Made by a program: the position numbers and the translations under genes. Shown here one piece after another: positions 20,223 to 29,147 of a DNA stretch of 64,000 nt. The number at the start of each line of letters is the position of its first letter. Position 1 is the stretch's first letter. The notes below the pieces were generated by a model, which saw nothing but the letters and a program-made list of their open reading frames with translations, made no database searches and had not been told where the DNA came from. This DNA comes from Streptomyces katrae (GTDB lineage Bacteria > Actinomycetota > Actinomycetes > Streptomycetales > Streptomycetaceae), in contig NZ_JNZY01000008.1 of assembly GCF_000717655.1 (NCBI RefSeq), positions 62,001-126,000 of the forward strand, read 5' to 3'.

Positions 20223-20774
20223 ATGCGACCGGTCTCCCTTCCCGCTCATGATTGGCTGCTACCCCGCTCCTCGCGGGATACCACCTCTCGAGGGCCGTGA
20301 GCATCGAGCCCGATCCATCGCCGAGCGGCGACACCGATCCCGGCGACCGGCACCCCGTCCAGCCTCGGCTCCGCTCCCGGCTGGTCGGCCCGCGGCCCCC
20401 GCAACGTCGCAGGTATTCCCCGTCATGCCGCCGATGAACGGGCTGGGCGCGGCACGGGCCATGCGGCACCCAGCCCTCAGTGGCTCTGGTGTGCCGCAGC
20501 GGACCCGCCGTGAAGGCTCAGGGCCTCGGTCTCCCTCCGCATGAGTGCGGAACCGCGGCACGGAAGTGAGGCTTTCCGGTTCGCGGCGCCTCAAACCCCG
20601 TCCCGTTTCGTCCCGTCCAGTCCCGTCCACTCCAGTCCAGTCCAGTCCAAGATCACGCGGTTCGGCCGCGCCTTTCGGTTTACGCCGCGGCGCTTCCGCT
20701 GGGGGCCGCCTGGCCGACCCGGACGGACAGTGCGCCCGCCGTGTAGGAGCCGGTCGGGCGGGCATGCGCCCCGC
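20223..20774. other. Intergenic region with pentanucleotide tandem repeat
   Basis: No gene recognised across about 550 bp between divergent genes. Its notable content is the 5-bp tandem repeat at 20601-20650. The rest is ordinary high-GC sequence; it must contain the promoter of the SDR-SRPBCC-oxidoreductase operon. Confidence 0.35.
20601..20650. repeat. Ten-unit pentanucleotide tandem repeat (TCCNG/TCCAG)
   Basis: Ten consecutive 5-mers: TCCCG, TTTCG, TCCCG, TCCAG, TCCCG, TCCAC, TCCAG, TCCAG, TCCAG, TCCAA. It lies about 125 bp before the SDR start at 20775 and looks like a slipped-strand microsatellite. Confidence 0.8.
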
Positions 20775-21710
20775 ATGACGAGCCACGGTCGGCATGACCA
20801 CCCGTGGAAGCCGGGACCCCTGGAGGGCCGCGTCGCCGTCGTCACGGGCGCCGCACGCGGACTCGGCCAGGGGCTCGCGTGCGCGCTGTCCCGTCACGGC
20901 GCCCGGGTGGCGTTGGTGGGCCTGGAAGGTGAGCGCCTCGGCCGCCTCGCGGCGGACCTGCCCGGCGCCGCCCACTGGACCGTCGACGTAACCGACGCCG
21001 ACGAGCTCGCCGCGGTCGCCGAGGCCGTGCGCCGCGCCCTCGGCAGGCCTTCCGTGGTCGTCGCCAACGCGGGCGTGGCGCTCGGTGGGCCCCTGCTGGA
21101 CTGCGACACCCACGACTGGCGACGGGTGATAGAGGTCAACCTCGTCGGCAGCGCCCTGACGGCCCGCTCCTTCCTGCCGGACCTGCTTCAGACATCCGGC
21201 TACTACCTGCAGGTCGCCTCCCTGGCAGCATTCGTGCCCGCGCCCCTGCTCACGGCGTACTGCGCGTCCAAGGCCGGTGTGGAGGCATTCGCGCACGCCC
21301 TGCGCGCCGAGGTCTCGCACCGCGGCGTCGGTGTCGGCATCGCCTACCTGAACTGGGCCGACACTTCCATGATCCGTGCAGCCGACGAGACGGCCGTCTT
21401 CCGCGAACTGCGGACGCACCTGCCCTGGCCGGCCTCCGTCGTCCAAGACCCCGCGCTCTACGTCCGAGCCATGGTCCGGGGCATCGAACGCCGGTCCGCG
21501 CACATCTACGCCCCGCCGTGGCTGCGCGGCGCGCAGGCAGCGCGGGCGCTCCTGACGCCCGTCGTCGCGCACCGTTCCCGGCAGGCCCTCGCGGCCAGGG
21601 GAGAAGAAGCGCCCCTGTCGCCCAGCGGTCTCCTCGGGCCCGGCGGCGCTGCCGCGGGCTCCCGGATCGGGGGCCCGGCACCCGACCCGTTCCTCAAACC
21701 CCGGGAGTGA
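20775..21710 (+). CDS. SDR family oxidoreductase, first gene of a three-gene operon
   Basis: 311 residues from the ATG at 20775; the frame upstream runs through the microsatellite and looks non-coding. Rossmann motif TGAARGLGQG near 28-37, VANAGVALGG near 96, and catalytic SLAAFxxxxxLTAYCASKAG with YxxxK near 160. The C-terminal 60 residues are Ala/Arg/Gly-rich. No strong ribosome site. Only 4 bp separate it from the SRPBCC gene. The substrate is unknown; in this operon it may act on a lipid-like or aromatic compound shared with the FAD enzyme. Confidence 0.85.
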   Translation: MTSHGRHDHPWKPGPLEGRVAVVTGAARGLGQGLACALSRHGARVALVGLEGERLGRLAADLPGAAHWTVDVTDADELAAVAEAVRRALGRPSVVVANAGVALGGPLLDCDTHDWRRVIEVNLVGSALTARSFLPDLLQTSGYYLQVASLAAFVPAPLLTAYCASKAGVEAFAHALRAEVSHRGVGVGIAYLNWADTSMIRAADETAVFRELRTHLPWPASVVQDPALYVRAMVRGIERRSAHIYAPPWLRGAQAARALLTPVVAHRSRQALAARGEEAPLSPSGLLGPGGAAAGSRIGGPAPDPFLKPRE

Positions 21711-21714
21711 CACC

Positions 21715-22173
21715 ATGGCCGTACGCCACCGACTGATCCACGCCACCCCGCAGCAGGTGTGGGACGTACTCGCCGATGCCTCGAGCTACGCCGCCTGGGT
21801 GGTCGGCACGAGCGAATCGCGCGTCGCCCGCGGCCCGTGGCTCGAGCTCGACTCAGCCCTCGAGTACACCGTGAAGATCGGACCGTGGACGGGGTCGGGC
21901 ACCACGGTCGTCCGGCGCGTGAACACCCTCCGCGAACTCGAACTGGAAGTCGACAGCGGCCCCGTCGGCACGGCCCGGGTGGCGATCGAGGTCCGCCCCT
22001 GGGGCAGGGATTCCCTGGTCATCGTGGACGAACACCCGCTGCACGGGATCGGCGGCACCCTGCACAACGCCGTGTTCGACGCACTGATCCAGCTGCGCCA
22101 CCGCGACATGCTCAGGCGGCTCGCCGACGTCGTCGAGGAACAGGCCGGAGCCGGTGCACACGAACACGCCTGA
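21715..22173 (+). CDS. SRPBCC (polyketide cyclase-like) family protein
   Basis: 152 residues, a complete START/Bet v1-like fold: RHRLIHATPQQVWDVLADASSYAAWVVG at the start, VDEHPLHGIGG in the middle and an amphipathic C-terminal helix. The fold makes a hydrophobic ligand cavity; members bind or cyclise lipophilic molecules. No catalytic residue can be assigned. Second gene of the operon, 17 bp before the oxidoreductase. Confidence 0.85.
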   Translation: MAVRHRLIHATPQQVWDVLADASSYAAWVVGTSESRVARGPWLELDSALEYTVKIGPWTGSGTTVVRRVNTLRELELEVDSGPVGTARVAIEVRPWGRDSLVIVDEHPLHGIGGTLHNAVFDALIQLRHRDMLRRLADVVEEQAGAGAHEHA

Positions 22174-22190
22174 GCACGAGGGGAAACGCC

Positions 22191-23792
22191 ATGCCCGACG
22201 CGATCGTGATCGGAGCAGGTCCCAACGGGCTGGTCGCCGCAAATCTGCTCGCCGACGCCGGCTGGAGCGTGGAAGTCCTCGAAGCACAGCCCGGACCCGG
22301 GGGCGCCGTACGCAGCGACCGCGGGGTGCACCCCGACTACGTCAGCGATTTGTTCAGCGCCTTCTATCCGCTGGCTGCCGCCTCGCCCGTCATCGCTTCC
22401 CTCGGCCTGGACCGCGAAGGCCTGGTCTGGGGCCACGCTCCGCGTGTGCTCGCCCACCCCCTGGCCGACGGCCGGTGCGCGGTGCTGGACCGGCTGCCGC
22501 ACGACACCGCCGCGGGCCTGGACGAGTTCGCTCCCGGCGACGGCGACGCGTGGACCGACCTGTGCAAGGTGTGGGACCGGCTCGGCCCTGACATCGTCCA
22601 AGGCCTGTTCACGCCCTTCCCGCCCATGGTTCCCGCGGCCCGGCTCCTGTACGGCGTGCGCCGCGCCGGAGGGCTGGGGCTCGTACGGCGGCTGCTGCTG
22701 CCCGTGCGCCGGCTGGGGGAGGAGGAGTTCCGCGCCGAAGCGGGAGGCCTCCTCCTCGCGGGCAACGCCCTGCACGCCGACCTGCCCCCCGAGGCGGCCG
22801 GAAGCGGCGGCTACGGATGGCTCATGTCGATGCTCGGCCAGCATTTCGGGTTCCCCGTTCCCGTCGGCGGGGCCGGTGAGCTCACGGCCGCCCTGGTACG
22901 GCGGCTGGAGCGCCTGGGTGGCGCGGTCCGCTGCGGCACACCGGTCGTCGAGGTCGTCGTACGGAGGGGCCGGGCCGTCGGCGTGCGGACGGCCTCGGGC
23001 GAGGGCGTGCCGGCCCGGCGGGGCGTCCTGGCCGACGTGTCGGCTCCCGCGTTGTACGGCTCCCTGGTCGGCGAGGAGCACCTGCCCGACCGCGTCCTGC
23101 AGGACCTGCGGCGCTTCCAGTGGGACTTCGCCACGTTCAAGGTGGACTGGGCACTGGAGTCCCGGGTGCCGTGGGCGGCGCCGCAGGCGGCGACGGCCGG
23201 CACCGTGCACTTGGCCGCCGGCATCGACGGCCTGACCGCCTACGCCGCCCGGATCGCCACGGGACTCGTACCCGAGGACCCCTTCCTCATCTTCGGCCAG
23301 ATGACGGCGGCCGACGCGTCCCGATCGCCGGCGGGGACGGAGTCCGCCTGGGCCTACACACACCTGCCGCACCGGATCAAGGGCGACGCGGGCGGCCAGG
23401 GCCTGACCGGGCGCTGGGAGGGCAGTGAGAGCGAAGCGATGGCCGACCGCATGGAGGAGGTCGTCGAGCGCTACGCCCCCGGGTTTCGCGCGCGCGTCCT
23501 GCGCCGGAGGGTCCTGGCTCCTCCCACCTTGGAGGCGATGGACGCCAACCTGAGCGGCGGCGCCCTCAACGGCGGCACGGCCGCCCTGCACCAGCAGCTC
23601 GTCTTCCGGCCCGTCCCGGGCAACGGACGCCCCGAAACGCCGGTCAAGGGGCTCTTCCTCGCGTCGGCGTCGGCCCACCCTGGCGGGGGTGTGCACGGCG
23701 CGCCGGGTGCCAATGCGGCCCGCGCGGCCCTGCGGCGCCACCTGCCGACGGTCCTGACCGTGCGCCGCCGGCGACTGCCCCGGTCCGTTTAG
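22191..23792 (+). CDS. FAD-dependent oxidoreductase, phytoene desaturase-like
   Basis: 533 residues. Start ATG behind GAGGGGAAACGCC. Residues 1-35 hold the dinucleotide motif VIGAGPNGLVAANLLADAG and the Glu-ending VEVLEAQPGPGGAVRS. Near the C-terminus GLFLASASAHPGGGVHGAPGANAA matches the flavin-binding end of the carotenoid isomerase/desaturase (CrtI/NDP) family. It is homologous to poorly characterised NAD(P)/FAD oxidoreductases rather than to a proven CrtI, and no crtB/crtE-like gene is nearby. Likely a hydride-transfer enzyme acting on an isoprenoid or other lipophilic compound, with the SDR and SRPBCC partners. Confidence 0.87.
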   Translation: MPDAIVIGAGPNGLVAANLLADAGWSVEVLEAQPGPGGAVRSDRGVHPDYVSDLFSAFYPLAAASPVIASLGLDREGLVWGHAPRVLAHPLADGRCAVLDRLPHDTAAGLDEFAPGDGDAWTDLCKVWDRLGPDIVQGLFTPFPPMVPAARLLYGVRRAGGLGLVRRLLLPVRRLGEEEFRAEAGGLLLAGNALHADLPPEAAGSGGYGWLMSMLGQHFGFPVPVGGAGELTAALVRRLERLGGAVRCGTPVVEVVVRRGRAVGVRTASGEGVPARRGVLADVSAPALYGSLVGEEHLPDRVLQDLRRFQWDFATFKVDWALESRVPWAAPQAATAGTVHLAAGIDGLTAYAARIATGLVPEDPFLIFGQMTAADASRSPAGTESAWAYTHLPHRIKGDAGGQGLTGRWEGSESEAMADRMEEVVERYAPGFRARVLRRRVLAPPTLEAMDANLSGGALNGGTAALHQQLVFRPVPGNGRPETPVKGLFLASASAHPGGGVHGAPGANAARAALRRHLPTVLTVRRRRLPRSV

Positions 23793-24033
23793 CTCCACCG
23801 CGCCCCGGCGGGCCGCGTCCGTCGAGGTGCTCACGGCCGATGCCTGCGGTGGAGCGCCTTACGGTGGAACGCATGCGGCTCCTGCTGGCCTCGACGGGGC
23901 ACTGCCCCTTCCCCGCGGCCGGACAGGGCAGTCCAGGTTCTCGGACACACTCGACCGCGTCCTCGGACGTGAAAGCGGGGAAGCCGGTGGCCACAAGCAC
24001 CCCTTACCGTCTTTGCGGCTTAATGTCTTATAT

Positions 24034-26157
24034 GTGACTGATGACAGCATCGCGTCTGACGGCGAGGTGTCTCTGGACCAGGCACTCAGGGGCACGGTGC
24101 AGCGTACGGGGGCCTTGGCGGCCGGGGTGTACCTGCTCTCGCCGGACGAGCCGGTGTTGAGCCTGACGGCGCTGTGCGGTCTGCCGGGGCGGGCGGTGGC
24201 CCCGTGGTGGCGGGTGACGCTGTCGGCTGTCGGCCCGCTGTCAGAAGCGGTGCGGGAGGACCGCCTCGTATGGGTGGGGCGCCAGGAGGACATGGCACGC
24301 ATGTACCCCAACGCGGCCGCAGGTCTGCCGTACCAGTTCGCACTGGCCTTCGCCCCCCTCCACGGCGTCCGCCGGTGGGGGGCGCTGGTCCTGGTGTGGT
24401 CCAAGAGCCGCCCGTCCTCGCTGACCCGCCGGGAACGCGGGCACATCCTGTCCAGCGCAAACCGCATCACCCGAGTGCTGGACCAGGCGCCTGCTCCATG
24501 GAGCATTCCTGATCGGCCGCGTGCCGTGCCCCTGCTCCTGCCCGGTCCGGACCCGGCACAGGCCGGGCTCGCCGCCATGGACCTGCTGCAGCGGCTGCCC
24601 GTCGGAGCCCTCAGCATCGATCTGCAGGGCCGCATCACCTACCTCAACGACGCGGCCGCACGACTGCTCGGCCGCAGCGCCGACAGCCTCCTGGGTGCCC
24701 AGCCGTGGCAGGCGGTGCCCTGGCTCGACGACCCGGTCCACGAGGATCATTACCGCGCCGCCGTCTTCAGCCGCGAGGCCGTCGCCTACACCGCGCTGCG
24801 GCCGCCCGACCGCTGGCTCGACATCCGCCTCTACCCCGACGACAGCGGCATCAGCGCCCTCATCTCCCCCAGCCTCCACAGGCAGCCGGCCGACGCCTCG
24901 CCACCCCCGATCCCCGCGGATCTCGGCGCCTCACCGGAGGCAGTCGGCAGGGGACGGATCCACCAGCTGATCCACCTGGCGGCTGCCCTGAGCCAGACCG
25001 TCACCGTGGCCGACGTCATCAACATGGTCGCCGACCAGATCCTGCCCGCCTTCGGCGCCCAGGGCATGGTCATCTCCGCCGCCGACGCCGGACGGCTGAG
25101 AATCATCGGACACCGAGGCTACGACCCGCGCGCCGTCGCGGCCTTGGACGGCCTGCCCCTGGACACCGACGTCACTCCCGCCGGCCATGTCCTGCAAAGC
25201 GGTATCCCGGCCTTCTTCGCCGACCCCGCCGAACTGGCCCGGGCCCACCCGCGGGCACCCGCCCTCAGCGGTAAACAGGCGTGGGCGTTCCTGCCCCTGC
25301 TGGTCTCCGAGCGCCGCGTCGGCTGCTGCGTCCTCACCTACGACCACCCGCACCCCTTCAGCGCGAGCGACCGCGCCGTCATGGTGTCGTTGGCCGGGCT
25401 CATCGCCCAGGCCATGGACCGAGCGCTGTTGTACGACGCCAAGCACGACCTTGCCCACGGCCTGCAGCAGGCGCTCCTGCCGGTGACCCTGCCCCTCATC
25501 CCCCACCTCACCGTCGCCGCCCGCTATCTGCCGGCCGCCCACGGCATCGACATCGGCGGTGACTTCTACGACCTGATCCGTCTCAGTGACACCGCCGCCG
25601 CCGCGGTCATCGGTGACGTACAAGGGCACAACATCAACGCCGCTGCCCTCATGGGTCAGGTCCGCACCGCCGTCCACGCCACCGCCGGCGCCCTGCCCGG
25701 CGAAGTCCTGGCCCGCACCAACCGCGTACTGATGGATCTCGAAACCGACCTGTTCGTGTCCTGCCTGTACATCCACATCGACCTTGCCGAGCGACGCCTC
25801 CACCTGGCCAGCGCAGGACACCTGCCCCCGCTGCTCCGCAACCCCGCCCCCGCACCGCACACCCAGGCACTCGAAGTGGAGCCGGGCCCCTTGCTCGGCA
25901 TCCGTATGTGCAGCGAAGCCGACTACCCCGTCGCCACCGTCCCCCTGCCCGCAGGATCCCTCCTCGCCCTCTATACCGACGGTCTCGTGGAAACCCCTGA
26001 CACCGACATCACCGACTCCATCACCGACCTCGCCGACCGCCTCACCAGGAACGGCGACCGGCCGCTCGACGCCCTGGCCGAGAGCCTCCTCCACCACGCC
26101 GGTCTGCAACACACCCGCACCGACGACATCGCCCTGCTCCTTTTGCGCAGCCGGTAG
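24034..26157 (+). CDS. SpoIIE-family protein phosphatase with GAF-PAS-GAF sensor
   Basis: About 707 residues using the GTG at 24034; an in-frame GTG at 23827 is also possible. Domains in order: GAF-like (about 10-150, QALRGTVQRTGALAAGVYLL), PAS (about 195-290, LPVGALSIDLQGRITYLNDAA), a second GAF (about 310-465) and PP2C/SpoIIE (about 480-705) with metal motifs DIGGDFYDL, VIGDVQGHN and LYTDGLVET. SpoIIE phosphatases dephosphorylate STAS antagonists and so free sigma factors. The sensor part suggests control by a small ligand, redox or light. The bases before the start (TAATGTCTTATAT) are unusually A/T-rich for this genome, so the promoter may be very close to the start codon. Confidence 0.87.
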   Translation: MTDDSIASDGEVSLDQALRGTVQRTGALAAGVYLLSPDEPVLSLTALCGLPGRAVAPWWRVTLSAVGPLSEAVREDRLVWVGRQEDMARMYPNAAAGLPYQFALAFAPLHGVRRWGALVLVWSKSRPSSLTRRERGHILSSANRITRVLDQAPAPWSIPDRPRAVPLLLPGPDPAQAGLAAMDLLQRLPVGALSIDLQGRITYLNDAAARLLGRSADSLLGAQPWQAVPWLDDPVHEDHYRAAVFSREAVAYTALRPPDRWLDIRLYPDDSGISALISPSLHRQPADASPPPIPADLGASPEAVGRGRIHQLIHLAAALSQTVTVADVINMVADQILPAFGAQGMVISAADAGRLRIIGHRGYDPRAVAALDGLPLDTDVTPAGHVLQSGIPAFFADPAELARAHPRAPALSGKQAWAFLPLLVSERRVGCCVLTYDHPHPFSASDRAVMVSLAGLIAQAMDRALLYDAKHDLAHGLQQALLPVTLPLIPHLTVAARYLPAAHGIDIGGDFYDLIRLSDTAAAAVIGDVQGHNINAAALMGQVRTAVHATAGALPGEVLARTNRVLMDLETDLFVSCLYIHIDLAERRLHLASAGHLPPLLRNPAPAPHTQALEVEPGPLLGIRMCSEADYPVATVPLPAGSLLALYTDGLVETPDTDITDSITDLADRLTRNGDRPLDALAESLLHHAGLQHTRTDDIALLLLRSR

Positions 26158-26439
26158 GCCGGTAGAAGACAGGGCTCGCCCCCGCCCAGCCTGCATACCG
26201 GGCGGCCGGGAGCCCTCCCAGGGAGGGCGCGGCGGTGTGAGCTCCACCGGATCCCCGCTGTCCGCGTTCCTGCCGCCCCGCCTCGGAAGCGGCGGCGGTA
26301 TCGACACTGTGCTCGTACGTCCACGCCCCCTACGCCGGAGAACGTCCAGTCATCCGTATGGCACGAGGCTCGTTTGGGGCGAGCCGCGCGGGAGAGACGC
26401 CTCCACAGAGCATGCTGTCGAGGTAAAAAGGGCAAATCC

Positions 26440-27030
26440 ATGGGACGAGCGGGCGCAATTACAGGCCCGGTGGGAGTGCGTACACCGTCCAGCATGGAGC
26501 GTGCCGACCGTTGGGCGACGCGGTCGGTGGCTGCCTGGGACGGAGCGTTGGCCCGCCGGGTGTTCCCGGCGGTGGGCCGGGCGGCGGAACACACCAAACT
26601 GTGGCTGGCCACTGCCTGCGTGCTGGCAGCGACCGGGGGCGCCGCAGGACGCCGGGCCGCGATGTCGGGGCTGGCGGGCATGGCGGGAGGTCAGCTGCTG
26701 GCAGCCCTGGCGAAGCGTACGTGGGAGCGCCGCAGGCCACCCGCGGAGCTGATCCCCCACAGCCGGGTCCAGGAGCGCCCTGACACCTCTTCCTTCCCCT
26801 CCGGTCACACAGCAGCGGCCGTCGCCTTCACCACCTCTGTCGTCCCGGAGTGGCCGACGGCCGGGGCGGTCTGTGCCGCGCTTTCGGCTGCGGTCGGCCT
26901 TGACCGGATCCACAGCGGGGCGCACTATCCGAGCGATGTCGCTGCCGGAGCGGTCATCGGGCTCGTCGGCTCGCGCTCGGTGCGCATGGCAGTCCGGACA
27001 CGTTTCGGCCGACACCCGGGGGCCGGCTGA
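26440..27030 (+). CDS. PAP2-family phosphatase
   Basis: 196 residues from the ATG at 26440 (AAAAAGGG upstream). The three acid-phosphatase signatures are present: AKRTWERRRPP (KxxxxxxRP), SSFPSGHTAAA (PSGH) and DRIHSGAHYPSDV (the SRxxxxxHxxxD motif, with Asp replacing Ser before Arg). Hydrophobic stretches around 65-100 and 135-170 suggest membrane insertion. Family members remove phosphate from lipid phosphates such as undecaprenyl diphosphate or phosphatidate. A GTTT-N14-GGGAGA sequence at 26372-26395 weakly resembles a SigB-type promoter. Confidence 0.83.
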   Translation: MGRAGAITGPVGVRTPSSMERADRWATRSVAAWDGALARRVFPAVGRAAEHTKLWLATACVLAATGGAAGRRAAMSGLAGMAGGQLLAALAKRTWERRRPPAELIPHSRVQERPDTSSFPSGHTAAAVAFTTSVVPEWPTAGAVCAALSAAVGLDRIHSGAHYPSDVAAGAVIGLVGSRSVRMAVRTRFGRHPGAG

Positions 27031-27159
27031 ATCCGCTGTTCGTCCGTCGGCGGTTGATCGCCACTCGCGGCGCGATGCACCGAATCAGGGCCGGTAGACG
27101 GCGAGGTATCGGAAGGGCTTGACGACTGCCATGTACCCGCCCTCCCGCTCACGGGGGCG

Positions 27160-27183
27160 GTTTGAGGGCTGGAGTTTGGGCAT
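27160..27183 (+). promoter_or_regulatory. Candidate SigB-type promoter
   Basis: GTTT (27160-27163) and GGGCAT (27178-27183) with a 14-bp spacer, one mismatch from the GTTT-N14-GGGTAT consensus used by SigB-group sigma factors in Streptomyces. It stands 53 bp before the ATG at 27237. Confidence 0.5.
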
Positions 27184-27236
27184 GCGCAGCGTGCAGGAGA
27201 ACTGTTCAAGGGGAGGGCGGAAAGGAGGGCGGGCTC

Positions 27237-27617
27237 ATGTCGACCGGTCCGAAGTCGCATGTACCGCATGGCGAGGGGCCCAGCAGACACCAGGGATCGG
27301 AGCAGCACGGCTGGTCTCCCGATGTCGATGCGACCCACAAGCAGGACAACCCGAGCGCGAAGCGTTCGTTCCACCCCGATGAACACGCCCCCAAGTCGAG
27401 AGCCAAGACCTCCGACTCGTCCGAAAAGGTCGACGAGGGCGTTCCGGTCAAGAGCAGCAGCCGGCGCGGGGAAGACCAGGCCAAGGGAAGCGGTCAGAAG
27501 GGCCACCACGACATGGGCTCGCGCGGGCGTTCGCAACGCCCCAGCGGCGGCAAGGACGCATCGGCCTATACCGGTATCAACCCGGAAGGCGGGTCCAAGA
27601 AGACGCGCCGCGGCTGA
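27237..27617 (+). CDS. Hypothetical 126-aa hydrophilic, Lys/Ser/Gly-rich protein
   Basis: Start ATG behind an excellent AAAGGAGGGCGGG site. The product is basic, without hydrophobic segment, and low in complexity (DEHAPKSRAKTSDSSEKV, SSSRRGEDQAKGSGQKGHH), so probably disordered, ending KKTRRG. Such hydrophilin-like proteins are often stress-induced, which fits the upstream SigB-like promoter. No family recognised. Confidence 0.65.
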   Translation: MSTGPKSHVPHGEGPSRHQGSEQHGWSPDVDATHKQDNPSAKRSFHPDEHAPKSRAKTSDSSEKVDEGVPVKSSSRRGEDQAKGSGQKGHHDMGSRGRSQRPSGGKDASAYTGINPEGGSKKTRRG

Positions 27618-27682
27618 ACCCGTGCCGTGCCTTTCCGGGGCCAGGGCGGCCCGCGCCTGCTGACCGCCCACCCGCCCCGTGC

Positions 27683-27718
27683 AGTGAGCCCCCGTCCTTT
27701 CGTGGACGGGGGCTCACT
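27683..27718. terminator. Bidirectional terminator between convergent genes
   Basis: Perfect 15-bp stem AGTGAGCCCCCGTCC / GGACGGGGGCTCACT with loop TTTCGT, between the hypothetical gene ending 27617 and the dehydrogenase ending 27772. Confidence 0.85.
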
Positions 27719-27771
27719 CCGGCCGGGTGGTCGGCGGCGCACGCCCATTGGGAGCGGCCGCCGCTCCGCCC

Positions 27772-28956
27772 TCAAGGCCTGAAGAGGACCTTGACCGCGC
27801 CGTCCTGCTTCTTCTGGAACATCTCGTACGCTTCCGGGGCCTGCTCGAGGGGCAACCGGTGCGTGGCGAAGTCGTCCACGCCGAGGGGATCCCCGTCGGT
27901 GAGCAGAGGGAGGATGTCGTCGACCCAGCGCCGGACGTTGGCCTGGCCCATGCGCAGCGTGAGCTGCTTGTCGAACATGGTCAGCAGGGGCAGCGGATCG
28001 GCCGCACCTCCGTAGACCCCGGACACGGAAATGGTGCCGCCGCGGCGGACGAGGTCGATGGCGGTGTAGAGCGCGGAGAGCCGGTCGATACCCGCGCGTT
28101 TCATCATGGCCGCGGCCAGGGAATCCGGCAGGAGGGTGGTCACACCCTGCGCGGCGGCCGCGATACGGCTGCCCTGGGCTTCCATGCCGACGGCGTCGAT
28201 GACGGCGTCGGGGCCCCGGCCTCCCGTGAGCGCAAGGACGGCGTCGGCCAGGTCTTTGCCGTACTCCTGGATGTCCAGGGTGTGGATGCCGCGCCGACCG
28301 GCCCGCTGCAGGCGCTCGGAAACGACGTCGATTCCGATGACCGTGCCGGCGCCCCGGTGAGCGGCGATGCGACAGCTCATGTCGCCGATGGGTCCCAGGC
28401 CCAGGACGGCGACACTGCCACCCGGCGGAACGGACGCGTACTCGACCGCCTGCCATGCCGTGGGCAGCACGTCGGACAGATAGACGAACCGCTCGTCGGG
28501 CGGCCCCTCCGGCACCCGGATCGGAAGGGAATTGCCGAACGGGACCCGCAGGAATTGGGCCTGCCCGCCCGGGACCTGCCCGTAGAGCTTCGTGTAGCCG
28601 AAGAGGGAGGCTCCGGTGCCGTGCTCGCGCACCTGCGTCGTCTCGCACTGGGACTGCAGCCCCTGGTCGCACATGAAGCACGACCCGCACGAGATGTTGA
28701 AGGGGACCACCACCCGGTCCCCGACCTTCAGGGAGGTGACGTCCGGTCCCACCTCCTCGACGGTGCCCATGGGTTCGTGGCCGAGGATGTCGCCTGGGTC
28801 GAGGAACGCTCCTAGAACCTCGTAGAGGTGCAGGTCCGAGCCGCAGAGACCGGTGATCGTGATCTTGACGATCACGTCCTCGCGGTCACGGATCGTGGGG
28901 TCGGGCACGGTGTCGACGCGTACGTCCCGCTTGCCGTGCCATGTAAGTGCCCTCAT
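27772..28956 (-). CDS. Zinc-dependent alcohol dehydrogenase (MDR family)
   Basis: 394 residues. Catalytic zinc ligands in ITGLCGSDLHLYE (Cys near 38) and GHEPMGTVEEVG; structural zinc lobe CGSCFMCDQGLQSQC near 90-105. NAD-binding motif VLGLGPIGDMSC near 190. The length and the long DIQEYGKDLADAV region resemble the glutathione-independent formaldehyde dehydrogenase-like branch annotated as zinc-dependent alcohol dehydrogenase. It probably oxidises short alcohols or aldehydes, or detoxifies. Start ATG behind GGAGGCGTC. Divergent from the FAD-Rieske gene. Confidence 0.88.
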   Translation of the reverse strand: MRALTWHGKRDVRVDTVPDPTIRDREDVIVKITITGLCGSDLHLYEVLGAFLDPGDILGHEPMGTVEEVGPDVTSLKVGDRVVVPFNISCGSCFMCDQGLQSQCETTQVREHGTGASLFGYTKLYGQVPGGQAQFLRVPFGNSLPIRVPEGPPDERFVYLSDVLPTAWQAVEYASVPPGGSVAVLGLGPIGDMSCRIAAHRGAGTVIGIDVVSERLQRAGRRGIHTLDIQEYGKDLADAVLALTGGRGPDAVIDAVGMEAQGSRIAAAAQGVTTLLPDSLAAAMMKRAGIDRLSALYTAIDLVRRGGTISVSGVYGGAADPLPLLTMFDKQLTLRMGQANVRRWVDDILPLLTDGDPLGVDDFATHRLPLEQAPEAYEMFQKKQDGAVKVLFRP

Positions 28957-29147
28957 GACGCCTCCTTGCCGACCTGCTGCTTCGCTTCTGTCAGTCCCTG
29001 CTGTGTCCCCCCCTGTGCGCGTGCCCCCCGCGGTGCCGGCGAACCGGACCGTCCCGGCCTTCCTCTCCGGTGCCGCCGCATCGGCGCTGCGGGCCGCCGA
29101 CCGGAGCGACGGCGCTTGAGAGTGGTTCTCCTGGGCAGCCGCCGGAT

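Noticed and set aside
22191..23792. Carotenoid biosynthesis (crtI)
   Set aside because: Only distant similarity, and no phytoene synthase or geranylgeranyl diphosphate synthase gene is present.
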